Shown piece after piece: positions 52,833-62,516 of a DNA stretch of 64,000 nucleotides. Below the pieces are notes generated by a model. It had not been told where the DNA came from and made no database searches. It was given only the letters and a program-made list of their open reading frames with translations. A program made the translations under genes and the position numbers. Origin of the DNA: an uncultured Bacteroides sp. (GTDB lineage Bacteria > Bacteroidota > Bacteroidia > Bacteroidales > Bacteroidaceae); NCBI GenBank assembly GCA_947074205.1, contig CAMTOQ010000005.1, positions 1-64,000 of the forward strand, read 5' to 3'. Each line of letters begins with the position of its first letter. Position 1 is the stretch's first letter.

Positions 52833-53423
52833 TTAGAATAGCATATTAATAAGTTGTGGTCTCAGAAAAGCTTTAAAGTAATTGGTAAATTCTTCTTCTC
52901 CAAAGTTTATCTTGTAAGCCCCATCAGCAGGCGAGATAGTAAACAAGGTCTTGATTCCGTTTACTTCTTTGATCTCGACACCCTTATCTAGCAATTGCTT
53001 AGCGTGAACCGTGAAATAAGCTTTCAATGTCTCTGCATCAGAAGTAGAAATCACGATTGGCTCATCCTTGCTCCATTTTGCGGCAAGCGACACGATAAAT
53101 GCATTTAAAGATTCGGGGCTACTAGTGAAACTTGCTACAGCTTCATTTACTATTTTATCAGTAATTAGGTTTGCTATTTCCGATTTAACAGCACTCACTG
53201 CTTGCCCACCAAAAAGTTTAATCTCCGATTTAGTATTTTCCATTAACTCATTCGCTTTACTTTGGGCATCCTCTATAATAGACTGAGCTTGCTTCTGCGC
53301 TTCACTAACAATGGTTTTAGATTCTTCTTGAGCGTTAGCTATGAGGCGCTGTGCTTCTTCACTTCCTTTTTCAACGCCCTCGCGATAAATTTTATCGGTA
53401 AGCTCCTGAATTTTATTTTCCAT
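52833..53423 (-). CDS. ntpE: V-type ATPase peripheral-stalk subunit E, 196 aa
   Basis: The N-terminal half is a long, Glu/Lys/Ala-rich helix (EKGSEEAQRLIANAQEESKT, then IVSEAQKQAQSIIEDAQSKA) that pairs with subunit G. The C-terminal half is the globular head that clamps subunit B. It is the first gene of the operon, transcribed from the promoter at 53491-53498. No separate G (or F) gene follows. Confidence 0.8.
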   Translation of the reverse strand: MENKIQELTDKIYREGVEKGSEEAQRLIANAQEESKTIVSEAQKQAQSIIEDAQSKANELMENTKSEIKLFGGQAVSAVKSEIANLITDKIVNEAVASFTSSPESLNAFIVSLAAKWSKDEPIVISTSDAETLKAYFTVHAKQLLDKGVEIKEVNGIKTLFTISPADGAYKINFGEEEFTNYFKAFLRPQLINMLF

Positions 53424-53490
53424 ATCTACTGATTATTTAGAAATTTATATTGTTAAATCTGTCGGTTTACATACTTGTTAAGATTCGGGC

Positions 53491-53498
53491 CAAATGTA
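53491..53498 (-). promoter_or_regulatory. Promoter of the V-ATPase operon
   Basis: On the minus strand TACATTTG matches TAnnTTTG and is followed by GC. TTTTGG about 20 nt upstream serves as -33. The leader to ATG 53423 is about 60 nt. Confidence 0.6.
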
Positions 53499-53819
53499 CA
53501 AAATAACATTTAAAACCAAAAGAAATGAAGTGAAAATCGGAGAATCGGATGAATTAAGAGGCAATTTATCGTAAACATTTCCACTATATTAAAAATAAAA
53601 GCAACCAAAAATCCACAGAATGCTATTAATCTAGCAGAATCAACAAAATATCAGAACTAATTTGACAGTAGCAATAGCAGAACAGTATTGTTCTAAATGT
53701 AATATTTATATGTTAATTCAGGAACAAACTTCATCGAACTTTATTGAGACTACTACTATTAACAAGAACAATCATTTCTATTTTTTTTCATTAAAACACA
53801 AACAAATGTGATTTTAATC
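53499..53819. other. Intergenic A/T-rich region between divergent genes
   Basis: The gap between the divergent V-ATPase and M16 peptidase genes holds no ORF of note, no hairpin with a T-run and no repeat that I can see beyond A/T-rich DNA. The promoters at its two ends account for its function. Confidence 0.5.
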
Positions 53820-53827
53820 TAAATTTG
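53820..53827 (+). promoter_or_regulatory. Promoter -7 element for the M16 peptidase
   Basis: TAAATTTG followed by C matches TAnnTTTGC. It lies 41 nt before the ATG at 53869. No good -33. Confidence 0.55.
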
Positions 53828-53868
53828 CATACATATTACATAAATTAAATTTATCAAGATTATATTTT

Positions 53869-56769
53869 ATGAAACTACTTAAAAGATTATTTCTAGTACT
53901 GATGGTTGCGACACTCGTTGTCCCAGCTGCAGGCCAAGGTTTGAAGGCTTTCAAACTTAAGAATGGACTAACAGTCTACATTTGGGAAGACAACACCAAG
54001 CCGGACGTATTCGGCATGGTAGGCATTAGAACAGGAGCCGCTAATGACCCCGAGCAATACACAGGTTTAGCACACTATCTAGAGCATGTAATGTTTAAAG
54101 GAACGCAAAAGATTGGTGCACTAGACTGGGAGAAGGAAGCCCCACTCTATGAACAAATCATTGCTAAGTACGATGAAATGGCGGATGCAACTGATCCTAC
54201 TCAGAAAGCAGCACTCAGCAAAGAGATCAATGAGCTTACTATTGAAGCTGCTAAATACAGCTCAACAAGCGAAGTGTGGAATCTACTCGAAGGAATGGGT
54301 GGAAAAGAAGTGAACGCAGCAACAGGCATGGACTTAACATTCTACCATAATTCTTTTCCAGCTTACCAAATAAATAAATGGCTAGAGATATCTTCACAAC
54401 GTTTTATCAATCCTGTATTCCGCTCATTCCAACCTGAATTGGAAACAGTATACGAAGAGTACAACCGCAGCAAGGATAATATAGCCCGCACGCGAAGTGA
54501 ATTTATTGATTCAAAGGCTTATGAAGGACATCCTTATTCTCGCTCTGTAATTGGTTTGGGCGAACATCTAAAGAATCCAAGACTCAGCCAATTGATAAAA
54601 TTCTACGAAGATTGGTATACCGCAAACAATATGGTACTGATTATTGCAGGTAACATTAGTGCTGATAAGATTAAAGGACGCATAGCCTCTACATTTGGAA
54701 AACTGCCTCAAAAAGAGAACCCTGCTCGCAAACAGTACGGCGACTTATCGATAAAAGGGCGTAAACAATATTCTGCAAAAATTGGCAACTACCCATCTTC
54801 TTGTCTTGTATTTAATGGTGTACCTAGTGGACATGAAGATGAAATTCCTCTGCAAATAGCTTTAGATCTTCTAAGCAACAACAGTGGTACTGGCGCACTA
54901 GACAAGCTAAGTATAGACGGAGAACTAACCTTTGCATCTGCAAGATTGGAGAGCCAAAGAGAAGTCGGTAGAATTAAGGTAGATTTTATGCCACTTTACG
55001 ACAATGCTCAAAGACGATATGAGTCGAACAAAAGTGCCGAAAAGAAGGTAACAAAAGCTATTCAGCAGATTGCCAACGGTGAAGTTGAAGACTGGATGGT
55101 CGATGCCATCAAACTCAATATGTGCCGTATATACGACTTATCAATGGAGTCGAATGAAAGTAAAGCAGAATCTCTTCTTGAAGTATTTATCAATGAAACA
55201 GATCTAGGACATTTGTTGAACTACAAAGAAGAGGTGATGAATGTCAGCATTGATGATATTAAAAGAGTTGCAAAGACATATTTAAATAACGATTGCATTG
55301 CGCTATATATTGAGCAAGGCAAGGCCAACAAAGGCGAAAAGATAGAAAAGCCTGGCTATGCCAGTATAGAATCACCGGTTGGACAACAATCACTCTATGC
55401 ACAGCAGTTCAAAACAATGCCCATTGGACATGTTGAAGAAAATTTCATGGACTTTAACGAGGTTCAGATTAAAAACATCAACGAACGTTCAAAGCTATTA
55501 TATGCTCAAAACAATGAAAATGAGGTATTCACACTGACACTTCGCTATGGTGTAGGGGCAAAAGAGTTTCCACAACTTGAAGTTGCCGCTACTCTTATGA
55601 ACAACGCAGGCATCATGGGATTGTGCGATGCGCAAGAGCTAAAGAAAGAGATGGGAAATCTAAACGTGACTTGCAATGTATCAGCGAGTGATGATTACCT
55701 ATTTGTTACTATGCAGGGTTATGAGAGCAACCTTGTAGAAGCTTGCCAGCTACTATCGAGACAGATATTTATGCCAAAACTAGACGATAAACAACTCAAT
55801 CGTATTAAAGGTAACATTCTTGGTAGCCGCCAACAACGCAAAGATGATGTACAAACATTAGCAAGTGCTCTAAACCAATACCTAAGATACGGTGATCAAT
55901 CAGCTTATATCACAGAGCTAACAGACAAAGAAGTTTACGAACTACAGATTTCTAGCCTAACAGGCGACATCAACCGTGCAGCCAACTACGAAGCAGAAAT
56001 TTTCTATACAGGCGCTCTACCTTTCGAAAATGTGTATGACATATTGAGCAGCAATCTGCCTCTAGTAGCCAATGAGAAACCATCTGTTTCACCTTCAGTT
56101 AAACCTATAAATGAGGTGAAAGAAAATACAGTTTATTTCTTGCCCAACAGCGATGCAGAGCAGGCACAAATTTTCTTCTTTATGCCTACACTAGAGTATA
56201 ATAAAGAGAATGATGTACTTATTGATGCTTTCTATCAGTATTTCTCAGGCTCATTCAATGGCCTTGTGCTAAACGAACTACGTGAAAAGCGTTCTATGGT
56301 TTACACCGCCTATGGTGCTGTGGCAAAACCCGTACTTCCTGAAAATCCATGTTATTTCGTAGGTCAGATTGGAACTCAAAATGATAAGGCTAATGAAGCA
56401 TTGGCTCTGTATATGGATTTGATTCGTAATATGCCTGAATATCCCGAACGCATTGACAACGTTAAAAGCTTTTTGAAACAGGAAGCTTTGACCACCCATC
56501 CTGAATTCAGAAATAAAGCACAAACTTTTGAATATTACAAGCGAATGGGATATAACCAAGACCCTGCTATCGAGAATATTCCTAAAATAGAGAATCTTTC
56601 GTTTGAGGAACTGCTTGCGTTCTATAATGAGAATATCAAAGATCAGCCAATTGCCATAGGTATTATGGGTAATCCTAAAATAATCAATCAAGAAGAACTA
56701 AAGAAGTTTGGTAAAGTAGTACGTCTCAATGAGAAGCGTCTATTCAATACTAAAGATACAATGTTCTAG
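53869..56769 (+). CDS. Secreted M16 family zinc metallopeptidase, 966 aa
   Basis: A pitrilysin-type peptidase with both halves in one chain. A signal peptide (LFLVLMVATLVVPAAGQG) is followed by the inverted zinc motif H69-YL-E72-H73 (GLAHYLEHVMFKGT). The downstream ETVYEEY (about 193-198) supplies the third ligand. The second half (from about residue 530) has the inactive M16 fold. The length of about 950 residues is usual for two-half enzymes in Bacteroidetes. It probably degrades peptides in the periplasm. It is monocistronic, with a terminator downstream. Confidence 0.85.
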   Translation: MKLLKRLFLVLMVATLVVPAAGQGLKAFKLKNGLTVYIWEDNTKPDVFGMVGIRTGAANDPEQYTGLAHYLEHVMFKGTQKIGALDWEKEAPLYEQIIAKYDEMADATDPTQKAALSKEINELTIEAAKYSSTSEVWNLLEGMGGKEVNAATGMDLTFYHNSFPAYQINKWLEISSQRFINPVFRSFQPELETVYEEYNRSKDNIARTRSEFIDSKAYEGHPYSRSVIGLGEHLKNPRLSQLIKFYEDWYTANNMVLIIAGNISADKIKGRIASTFGKLPQKENPARKQYGDLSIKGRKQYSAKIGNYPSSCLVFNGVPSGHEDEIPLQIALDLLSNNSGTGALDKLSIDGELTFASARLESQREVGRIKVDFMPLYDNAQRRYESNKSAEKKVTKAIQQIANGEVEDWMVDAIKLNMCRIYDLSMESNESKAESLLEVFINETDLGHLLNYKEEVMNVSIDDIKRVAKTYLNNDCIALYIEQGKANKGEKIEKPGYASIESPVGQQSLYAQQFKTMPIGHVEENFMDFNEVQIKNINERSKLLYAQNNENEVFTLTLRYGVGAKEFPQLEVAATLMNNAGIMGLCDAQELKKEMGNLNVTCNVSASDDYLFVTMQGYESNLVEACQLLSRQIFMPKLDDKQLNRIKGNILGSRQQRKDDVQTLASALNQYLRYGDQSAYITELTDKEVYELQISSLTGDINRAANYEAEIFYTGALPFENVYDILSSNLPLVANEKPSVSPSVKPINEVKENTVYFLPNSDAEQAQIFFFMPTLEYNKENDVLIDAFYQYFSGSFNGLVLNELREKRSMVYTAYGAVAKPVLPENPCYFVGQIGTQNDKANEALALYMDLIRNMPEYPERIDNVKSFLKQEALTTHPEFRNKAQTFEYYKRMGYNQDPAIENIPKIENLSFEELLAFYNENIKDQPIAIGIMGNPKIINQEELKKFGKVVRLNEKRLFNTKDTMF

Positions 56770-56792
56770 TCGATAGATCTTTCAAGAAAAAC

Positions 56793-56832
56793 AAAGCTCT
56801 CTTCATCTACTTTACGTAATGAAGAGAGCTTT
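56793..56832. terminator. Bidirectional terminator
   Basis: AAAGCTCTCTTCAT (56793-56806) pairs perfectly with ATGAAGAGAGCTTT (56819-56832), followed by ATTTCTTTT. It serves the M16 gene and the convergent channel gene. Confidence 0.85.
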
Positions 56833-56860
56833 ATTTCTTTTATATATTATCAATGAAGCA

Positions 56861-57478
56861 CTACTCGTCTGCTTCACCTTTTAGGATAGGCAAACAAATA
56901 TGGTACTTCACGGCAAAGATACGAGTTAGAAAGACACCAATACCGCTTATAATCTGAGTCAAAATTGGGTCGAGATGAAAGGAGTAACAAATCCAATAAA
57001 TAACACCTCCTACCACACAAGCCATCGCATAAATCTCTTTCCTAAAAATAAGTGGAATCTCATTGATCAGCACATCACGAATCACACCACCAGCAGCACC
57101 AGTTAGTGTACCCATCACTATCGCCACCCAAAAAGGAAAGCCCAAAGAGATACTTTTGCCTACACCTACAACAGTAAACAAGGCCAAACCAATGCTATCG
57201 AAAACGAAGAAAGTATTATGAAGATGTATCAGATATTTGCCAAAGAGAATCACGGTAATCAAAGCTAATCCTGTACATATAAGATAAATTGGATCGAGCA
57301 TCCATCCTGCAGTAACTCCTAGCAAAAGATCACGAATTGTACCACCGCCAATAGCAGTAACCAACCCTACTACATAAGCACCAAACCAATCAAATCGTTT
57401 GGCCGAAGCCAGACGTATACCACTAATAGCAAAGGCAAAGGTTCCTATAAAATCTAAAATCTGAACAAACGTGGGCAT
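56861..57478 (-). CDS. TRIC-type cation channel family protein (UPF0126), 205 aa
   Basis: A seven-helix protein of two repeated three-helix units, each with a Gly-Gly-x-x-RD signature: GGGTIRDLLLG near residue 44 and AGGVIRDVLINEIP near 130. These mark the prokaryotic trimeric intracellular cation channel family (once UPF0126/YicG). The start follows AAGGAGAT, a Shine-Dalgarno-like site. The length is normal. Conducts potassium or another monovalent cation in studied relatives; the physiological role is unclear. Confidence 0.85.
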   Translation of the reverse strand: MPTFVQILDFIGTFAFAISGIRLASAKRFDWFGAYVVGLVTAIGGGTIRDLLLGVTAGWMLDPIYLICTGLALITVILFGKYLIHLHNTFFVFDSIGLALFTVVGVGKSISLGFPFWVAIVMGTLTGAAGGVIRDVLINEIPLIFRKEIYAMACVVGGVIYWICYSFHLDPILTQIISGIGVFLTRIFAVKYHICLPILKGEADE

Positions 57479-57528
57479 ATCTCCTTATTTTTGTGTGCAA
57501 AGAAACAAATAAATTCCATGAGAAACTG

Positions 57529-57536
57529 TATTTTTG
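57529..57536 (+). promoter_or_regulatory. Promoter -7 element for wecB
   Basis: TATTTTTG matches TAnnTTTG and lies 24 nt before the ATG at 57561. Confidence 0.5.
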
Positions 57537-57560
57537 TTTTATAAATAACGAATACTAAAA

Positions 57561-58646
57561 ATGAGAATAACCATTGTTGCAGGGGCTCGTCCCAACTTTA
57601 TGAAGCTGGCTCCTATCATTCGTGCTATAGAAGTAGCACAATCCCAAGGAAAAACCATTTCCTACCGACTAGTTTACACTGGAAAGAAGGGGGACACAAG
57701 TATTGATGCATCACTTTTCTCTGATTTGCAGATTAAAGAACCGAATATTTATCTTGGAGTTGAATCGAACGACTCAATTGAACTTGCAGCTCATATTATG
57801 CTTGCATTCAGAGATGAGATGAAGGAGCATCCTGCGCATGTTGTTATTGTAGTAGATGATTTAACCCCAACTATGAGCTGTGCCATTGTGGCTAAAAAGA
57901 TGGGTGCAAAGGTGGCCCATGTGGTGGCCGGCACGCGCTCGTTCGATATGACGATGCCTAAAGAGGTAAACCGCATGATTACAGATGGTCTTTCAGATTA
58001 CTTGTTTACAGCAGGAGTCAATGCTAATCGCACACTTACGCAATCGGGAACAGAGACAGAAAGTGTATTCTATGTTGGTAATATCCTTATTGACAACATA
58101 CGTTTTAGCCGCAATCGTTCGATTGAACCCATATGGTTCAACTCATTGGGGGTGCACAAAGGACAATACTTGTTACTTACACTCAACCGACGCAGTCTGC
58201 TCAACGATCCAATCACCCTAAGATTGCTACTCGAGAAATTAATAGAGAAAGCCAATGGAACTCCTATCATCGCTCCTGTTCACAACTATGTGCGCGATGC
58301 AATTGTGAAGTGTGGTTTGCCACATGATGCCATTCAGTTTTTCCCTCCTCAAAGATATCTTACCTTTGCCTTCTTGATGAACAATGCTAAAGGAGTAGTA
58401 ACCGATTCGGGCAATATAGCCGAAGAAACCACTTTCCTTGGCGTGCCTTGCATCACTATTAATGACTATGCAGAACATCCCGAGACTTGGCGACAAGGTA
58501 CCAATGAATTGGTAGGCGAATCTACAGAGAAGCTCGAAACAGCTATGACTAAGCTGATGAAGAACGATTGGAAAAAGGGGATTCTACCTGAGCGTTGGGA
58601 TGGACGTACTGCCGAACGAATTATTCAGATATTGTTAGAAAACTAA
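57561..58646 (+). CDS. wecB: UDP-N-acetylglucosamine 2-epimerase, 361 aa
   Basis: Interconverts UDP-GlcNAc and UDP-ManNAc, a precursor step for surface polysaccharides. The GT-B fold epimerase opens with ITIVAGARPNFMKLAPIIRA and has TDSGNIAEETTFLGVPCITI near the C-terminus for UDP binding (usually TDSGGxQEE; here Asn replaces a Gly and Ala-Glu replaces Gln-Glu). The length is normal. The next gene lies 42 nt downstream and may be co-transcribed. Confidence 0.85.
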   Translation: MRITIVAGARPNFMKLAPIIRAIEVAQSQGKTISYRLVYTGKKGDTSIDASLFSDLQIKEPNIYLGVESNDSIELAAHIMLAFRDEMKEHPAHVVIVVDDLTPTMSCAIVAKKMGAKVAHVVAGTRSFDMTMPKEVNRMITDGLSDYLFTAGVNANRTLTQSGTETESVFYVGNILIDNIRFSRNRSIEPIWFNSLGVHKGQYLLLTLNRRSLLNDPITLRLLLEKLIEKANGTPIIAPVHNYVRDAIVKCGLPHDAIQFFPPQRYLTFAFLMNNAKGVVTDSGNIAEETTFLGVPCITINDYAEHPETWRQGTNELVGESTEKLETAMTKLMKNDWKKGILPERWDGRTAERIIQILLEN

Positions 58647-58688
58647 ATATAAACATTTCGTTTAACAAAACCCTTAAAACTGCTTTAT

Positions 58689-59075
58689 ATGAAAGACTTA
58701 AATCAATTACTAGAACTTGGCAAACAATGGTTTGGTGACAATTACGACAAGCTTCTGCCCAAGATTAAAACGTATACAAAACAGGTAGGCCGCAAAGCCG
58801 CTAAACCACTTTTGGAAATTTATTTCGTGCTAAAAGTAGATAGTACTCCACGCTCCGAGAAGGGTTGGATAATAGCAGCATTGGCCTATATTTTTGTACC
58901 TTTAGATCTGATCCCATTCCGCAAATTTGGATTATTGGGATGGCTTGATGATGGTGCAGCTATTGCGTTTGCCTATAACAAAGTAAAGAAGCATATCACC
59001 CCACAAATCAGTTTTGAGGTTGATCGCATGCTAGATTTATGGTTTTCAGAAACTCTTGTTGAGATTGTAAATTGA
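58689..59075 (+). CDS. YkvA-like DUF1232 protein, 128 aa
   Basis: A small membrane-associated protein. The hallmark is a hydrophobic helix ending in a proline turn (IIAALAYIFVPLDLIPF) followed by GLLGWLDDGAAIAFAYNKVK, the DUF1232 signature. The N-terminus is basic and helical. The role of the family is unknown. It follows wecB by 42 nt and is ended by a strong terminator. Confidence 0.75.
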   Translation: MKDLNQLLELGKQWFGDNYDKLLPKIKTYTKQVGRKAAKPLLEIYFVLKVDSTPRSEKGWIIAALAYIFVPLDLIPFRKFGLLGWLDDGAAIAFAYNKVKKHITPQISFEVDRMLDLWFSETLVEIVN

Positions 59076-59100
59076 CAGAGACAAGGTATAATAAACAATT

Positions 59101-59136
59101 AAGGGGCTGGCTATTTTTTTGATAGCTAGCCCCTTT
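59101..59136 (+). terminator. Terminator of the wecB-ykvA unit
   Basis: AAGGGGCTGGCTAT and ATAGCTAGCCCCTT pair around a T-rich loop and are followed by TT. Strong stem. Confidence 0.8.
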
Positions 59137-59206
59137 TGCATACTAAAACTAACACCTTGTAAATTAGCTCCATAAACATTGGTTGGTGACCACGCCTACT
59201 CACCTC

Positions 59207-59270
59207 GCTGGCAAGCGCTTGTCAGCAAGGTAGCCACAGCTATCCACCACACTGACCACAGCTTGCTACC
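59207..59270. other. Structured GC-rich intergenic segment
   Basis: Between two terminators lies a locally GC-rich segment with a 20-bp palindrome (GCTGGCAAGC / GCTTGTCAGC, 59207-59226) and a further inverted repeat GGTAGC (59229-59234) / GCTACC (59265-59270). CCACAGCT and ACCACAGC are repeated inside it. It contains no gene. It may be a small RNA, a mobile-repeat remnant or a protein-binding site. Confidence 0.35.
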
Positions 59271-59288
59271 AAATACATATAAAACAGA

Positions 59289-59316
59289 TGAGGTGCACTC
59301 GTCAGAATGCACCTCA
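59289..59316 (-). terminator. Terminator of the GH3 gene
   Basis: On the minus strand TGAGGTGCA and TGCACCTCA form a 9-bp stem followed by TCTGTTTTATATG. It lies 54 nt after the stop at 59370. Confidence 0.65.
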
Positions 59317-59369
59317 CAGTATAAGGCTTTAGAACTAATAGGCAACTGATTTATTGCCAATTATATTGT

Positions 59370-61709
59370 TTAAGGCTTCTCCGAAACACTCCACTCACGA
59401 GCTTGCTTACACTTCATCATCAATGATTGATTGGCCACCTGCACACGATAGTCACCAACTTCAATCACCCACTTACCATTAGGAGCAACAAAAGCTAAGT
59501 CAGCAGCTTTTAGAGTCATAGTTACTTTTTGTACATCCCCTGGTTGTAATTCAATCTTATCAAATGCACGTAAGCGGCGAACATCAGGTGTAACACTAGC
59601 TACAAGATCCGATACAAATAATAAAACGCTCTCCTTACCTGCATAGCTACCTGTATTCTTCACATCGAATGTAAAGGTCAGCTCGTCCCATGGATCAAAT
59701 TCTAACTTATCTACAGTTAAATTACTATATTCAAAATTTGTATAACTCAAGCCAAAGCCAAATGGATATTGCACCTCAGTTTGAGCATTGTAATCATATA
59801 CACCATCCATTGTACCAGTGCTCTCGCTGGGCTTGTGATCGTAGGTTATTAGCGAATTTGGATATTTAGGATAAGTATAAGGTAGCTTTCCACTTGGGTT
59901 AACATCCCCAAATAAAACATTAGCCAATGCGTCGCCGCCATAATTACCTGGAAGATATATATGGACAACAGCCTTTGCTAGAGGTTCAATCTTGCTAATA
60001 ATGCGAGGACGGCCCTCATTTAAAACCAAGATAACAGGTTTCCCAGTCTTAGCCAGTGCCACTACTAACTCTTGTTGGTTATCTGAAAGATATAGGTCAT
60101 TCAAATTACCTGGTGTTTCACAGTATGAGTTTTCACCTATACATGCAATAATATAATCCACTCCACGAGCAGCAGCAACGGCTTTATCAATAGTAGGCTG
60201 TAATTCTTCGTGATATTTCCCTGAATGGTTATAGGCCACACCATCGCTAAAAGTCACATTCTCTTTACCAATCTTATTTTGAATAGCTTCTAATATAGTA
60301 TTATAGTCGCCAGCATGTTTATCAGCAATTTCGCCTTGCCAAGAATACGACCACCCACCGTTGAGAGTACGCATAGAGTTTGCATTAGGACCAGTTATCA
60401 ACACTTTTGCTTTAGACGATAAAGGGAGTATAGATGATTCGTTTTTAAGCAGTGTAATAGCCTCTTCAGCAGATTGCAGAGCTACTAAAGCATGCTCTTT
60501 ACTTGCAAACTGAGGATATTCTTTGTAACTCCAATAAGGCTTATCAAATAGATTAAGACGGAATTTCATCCTAAGTATACGACGTACAGCATCATCTATT
60601 CGGCTCATTTTAACCGTGCCCTCATCAACCAATTGCTTTAGAAGAATACAGAATTCCCACTCATAAGGGACCATAGACATATCAATACCTGCATTGATAG
60701 CTAAGGCAATAGCCTCTTTCTTAGTGGCAACAATCTTATCACGCGTATATAGATTATTGATATCACACCAATCGGTTACAATCACACCATCCCAGTTAAG
60801 ATCATCCTTCAACCATTTCTGCAGATACTTGTGACTAGCATGTAGAGGTTCACCATCGTTTACAGCCGAGTTTACCATCACCGACAATGCTCCGGCACGA
60901 ATAGCCTGTACAAAAGGCTCAAAATGGCGTTCACGCATTTCACGTTCGGTAATCATAGAAGGGGTCCGATCTTTCCCTGAAACAGGTACTCCATAGCCCA
61001 TATAGTGTTTAAGGCAGGAGGCTATTCTGTCTTCACCTATAAGATTGGGATTGCTTCCTTGGTAACCTTCGACACATGCTACTCCCATCTGAGAAACAAG
61101 ATACACATCTTCTCCATAAGTTTCCCAAATACGAGACCAGGTCGAGTTACGTCCCAAATCAAGAACCGGAGAAAAAGTCCAAGGAATATTTGATGCTTTA
61201 GTTTCGTAAGCAGTTATCTCTGCTCCCTTACGCACCAGCTCACGGTTGAAAGTGGCACCCATAGCTATCTCTTGCGGGAAGAAGGTAGCACCCATTGTGT
61301 AGGTAGCACCATGTATTTCGTCTACTCCATATAATGTAGGGATACCTATTACCTCGATCGATTTCTTTTGTAAAGTGGTTACGATCGTTTCCCACTCTTC
61401 TACAGTCTGAGCAGTATTAGCAGGTACATTTAAAAAAGACCCAACCTTATATTTTCCAATCGCCGAGTCAAGAAAGGCCTCATCAAACTGCAACGGTAGA
61501 TAACTGCTTAGTGGAGTTTCGCCTTTTGATATCACATCAATCGTTAATTGTGTCATCTGCCCTATTTTCTCCTCTAAAGACATCTTTGAGAGTATACTCT
61601 CAATTTTCTGTTCAGTAGCTTTAGTTTCATCGGTAGCGTGCGAAGATTTATTGGGCGCACACCCAACAGCTGCTATTACTAAAGCAGCTAAAAACAAGTT
61701 CTTCTTCAT
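59370..61709 (-). CDS. bglX: GH3 beta-glucosidase lipoprotein, 779 aa
   Basis: A periplasmic or outer-membrane lipoprotein: signal peptide with lipobox (AAVGC, Cys17). The N-terminal GH3 barrel (about 30-390) carries the nucleophile D313 in [13 protein letters not shown]. The middle GH3-C domain (about 410-620) has [20 protein letters not shown], and the C-terminal fibronectin-III-like domain (about 675-765) ends the chain. The length is normal for BglX-type exo-glucosidases, which release glucose from beta-glucans. It is an isolated gene with its own terminator. Confidence 0.85.
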   Translation of the reverse strand: MKKNLFLAALVIAAVGCAPNKSSHATDETKATEQKIESILSKMSLEEKIGQMTQLTIDVISKGETPLSSYLPLQFDEAFLDSAIGKYKVGSFLNVPANTAQTVEEWETIVTTLQKKSIEVIGIPTLYGVDEIHGATYTMGATFFPQEIAMGATFNRELVRKGAEITAYETKASNIPWTFSPVLDLGRNSTWSRIWETYGEDVYLVSQMGVACVEGYQGSNPNLIGEDRIASCLKHYMGYGVPVSGKDRTPSMITEREMRERHFEPFVQAIRAGALSVMVNSAVNDGEPLHASHKYLQKWLKDDLNWDGVIVTDWCDINNLYTRDKIVATKKEAIALAINAGIDMSMVPYEWEFCILLKQLVDEGTVKMSRIDDAVRRILRMKFRLNLFDKPYWSYKEYPQFASKEHALVALQSAEEAITLLKNESSILPLSSKAKVLITGPNANSMRTLNGGWSYSWQGEIADKHAGDYNTILEAIQNKIGKENVTFSDGVAYNHSGKYHEELQPTIDKAVAAARGVDYIIACIGENSYCETPGNLNDLYLSDNQQELVVALAKTGKPVILVLNEGRPRIISKIEPLAKAVVHIYLPGNYGGDALANVLFGDVNPSGKLPYTYPKYPNSLITYDHKPSESTGTMDGVYDYNAQTEVQYPFGFGLSYTNFEYSNLTVDKLEFDPWDELTFTFDVKNTGSYAGKESVLLFVSDLVASVTPDVRRLRAFDKIELQPGDVQKVTMTLKAADLAFVAPNGKWVIEVGDYRVQVANQSLMMKCKQAREWSVSEKP

Positions 61710-61849
61710 AATATGATTTTAAATAATAGATTAACATATGATTAAAGGCAATTATACTCTTCGAAGATATTATCTTTAAGACTCATTGACAAAATATTTA
61801 AGAAGAAAAATAAGGATTGAATGTAAATAACAAGGGTATAAAATGAGAA

Positions 61850-61883
61850 ACCCTGCGGAAAGTTATACATACTACCGCAGGGT
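61850..61883. terminator. Hairpin terminator after the DUF308 gene
   Basis: ACCCTGCGG (61850-61858) pairs with CCGCAGGGT (61875-61883). On the minus strand it is followed by TTTCTCATTTT. It lies 26 nt downstream of the stop at 61910. Confidence 0.75.
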
Positions 61884-61909
61884 CTTCTACAATTTGATAG
61901 CTTTTTAAG

Positions 61910-62479
61910 CTACTCTATCTTTTGCTGTTCTCCTACAGGCTGAGCCTCTTCGGGTTTTACCTGCTGAATATTACTAAACTTAAACATATTAATCAGTTCG
62001 GAAACTGCATAAATCAAACTAGAAACTCCTATTATCAAAAATGCAGTGTGAATAGCATCCTTTGGCGATAGTACCACAACAATACCAGCTATCAAAACCA
62101 AAGAAGGTATGATAAACAGAGCTCCGGGAATGCTTACCGATTTTCTAGCAGAAGTCAAAGTGGCAATTTGGAAGATGCCGGCCAATATAAGTATAAAGCC
62201 CAATAAGAACATAATGATATTGGTAAAGAAACTAGGCATAATGACTAGCCATAGACCAAATAAGAGGCTACCCACTCCCTCGAAAGGCATACGAACAGCT
62301 GACGTGTTCTTCTTTGAACGGGAAGTAGCATAGCCTATCACCGAAATAATACCCGAAATTAGGAATAGAATACCGATAGTCATTACAATAAAGTTTGCCG
62401 CATCATTTGGCCAGATTACTAGGACTAAGCCTACAATCAGAGCGAAAAGAAAGCGCATCATGGGATAATTTGTTTTCAT
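61910..62479 (-). CDS. DUF308 (HdeD-like) membrane protein, 189 aa
   Basis: A six-helix protein of two three-helix repeats. The opening FLFALIVGLVLVIWPNDAAN and the later SLLFGLWLVIMPSFFTNIIM are typical of the HdeD/DUF308 family. Relatives of known function act in acid resistance. The C-terminus is a short hydrophilic Glu/Gln-rich tail. It follows the ATP synthase gamma gene by 37 nt in the same direction and may be transcribed with it; it ends at a terminator. Confidence 0.8.
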   Translation of the reverse strand: MKTNYPMMRFLFALIVGLVLVIWPNDAANFIVMTIGILFLISGIISVIGYATSRSKKNTSAVRMPFEGVGSLLFGLWLVIMPSFFTNIIMFLLGFILILAGIFQIATLTSARKSVSIPGALFIIPSLVLIAGIVVVLSPKDAIHTAFLIIGVSSLIYAVSELINMFKFSNIQQVKPEEAQPVGEQQKIE

Positions 62480-62516
62480 AAATTACACTGTTATTTTTAG
62501 TTTGTATCAATAATAA

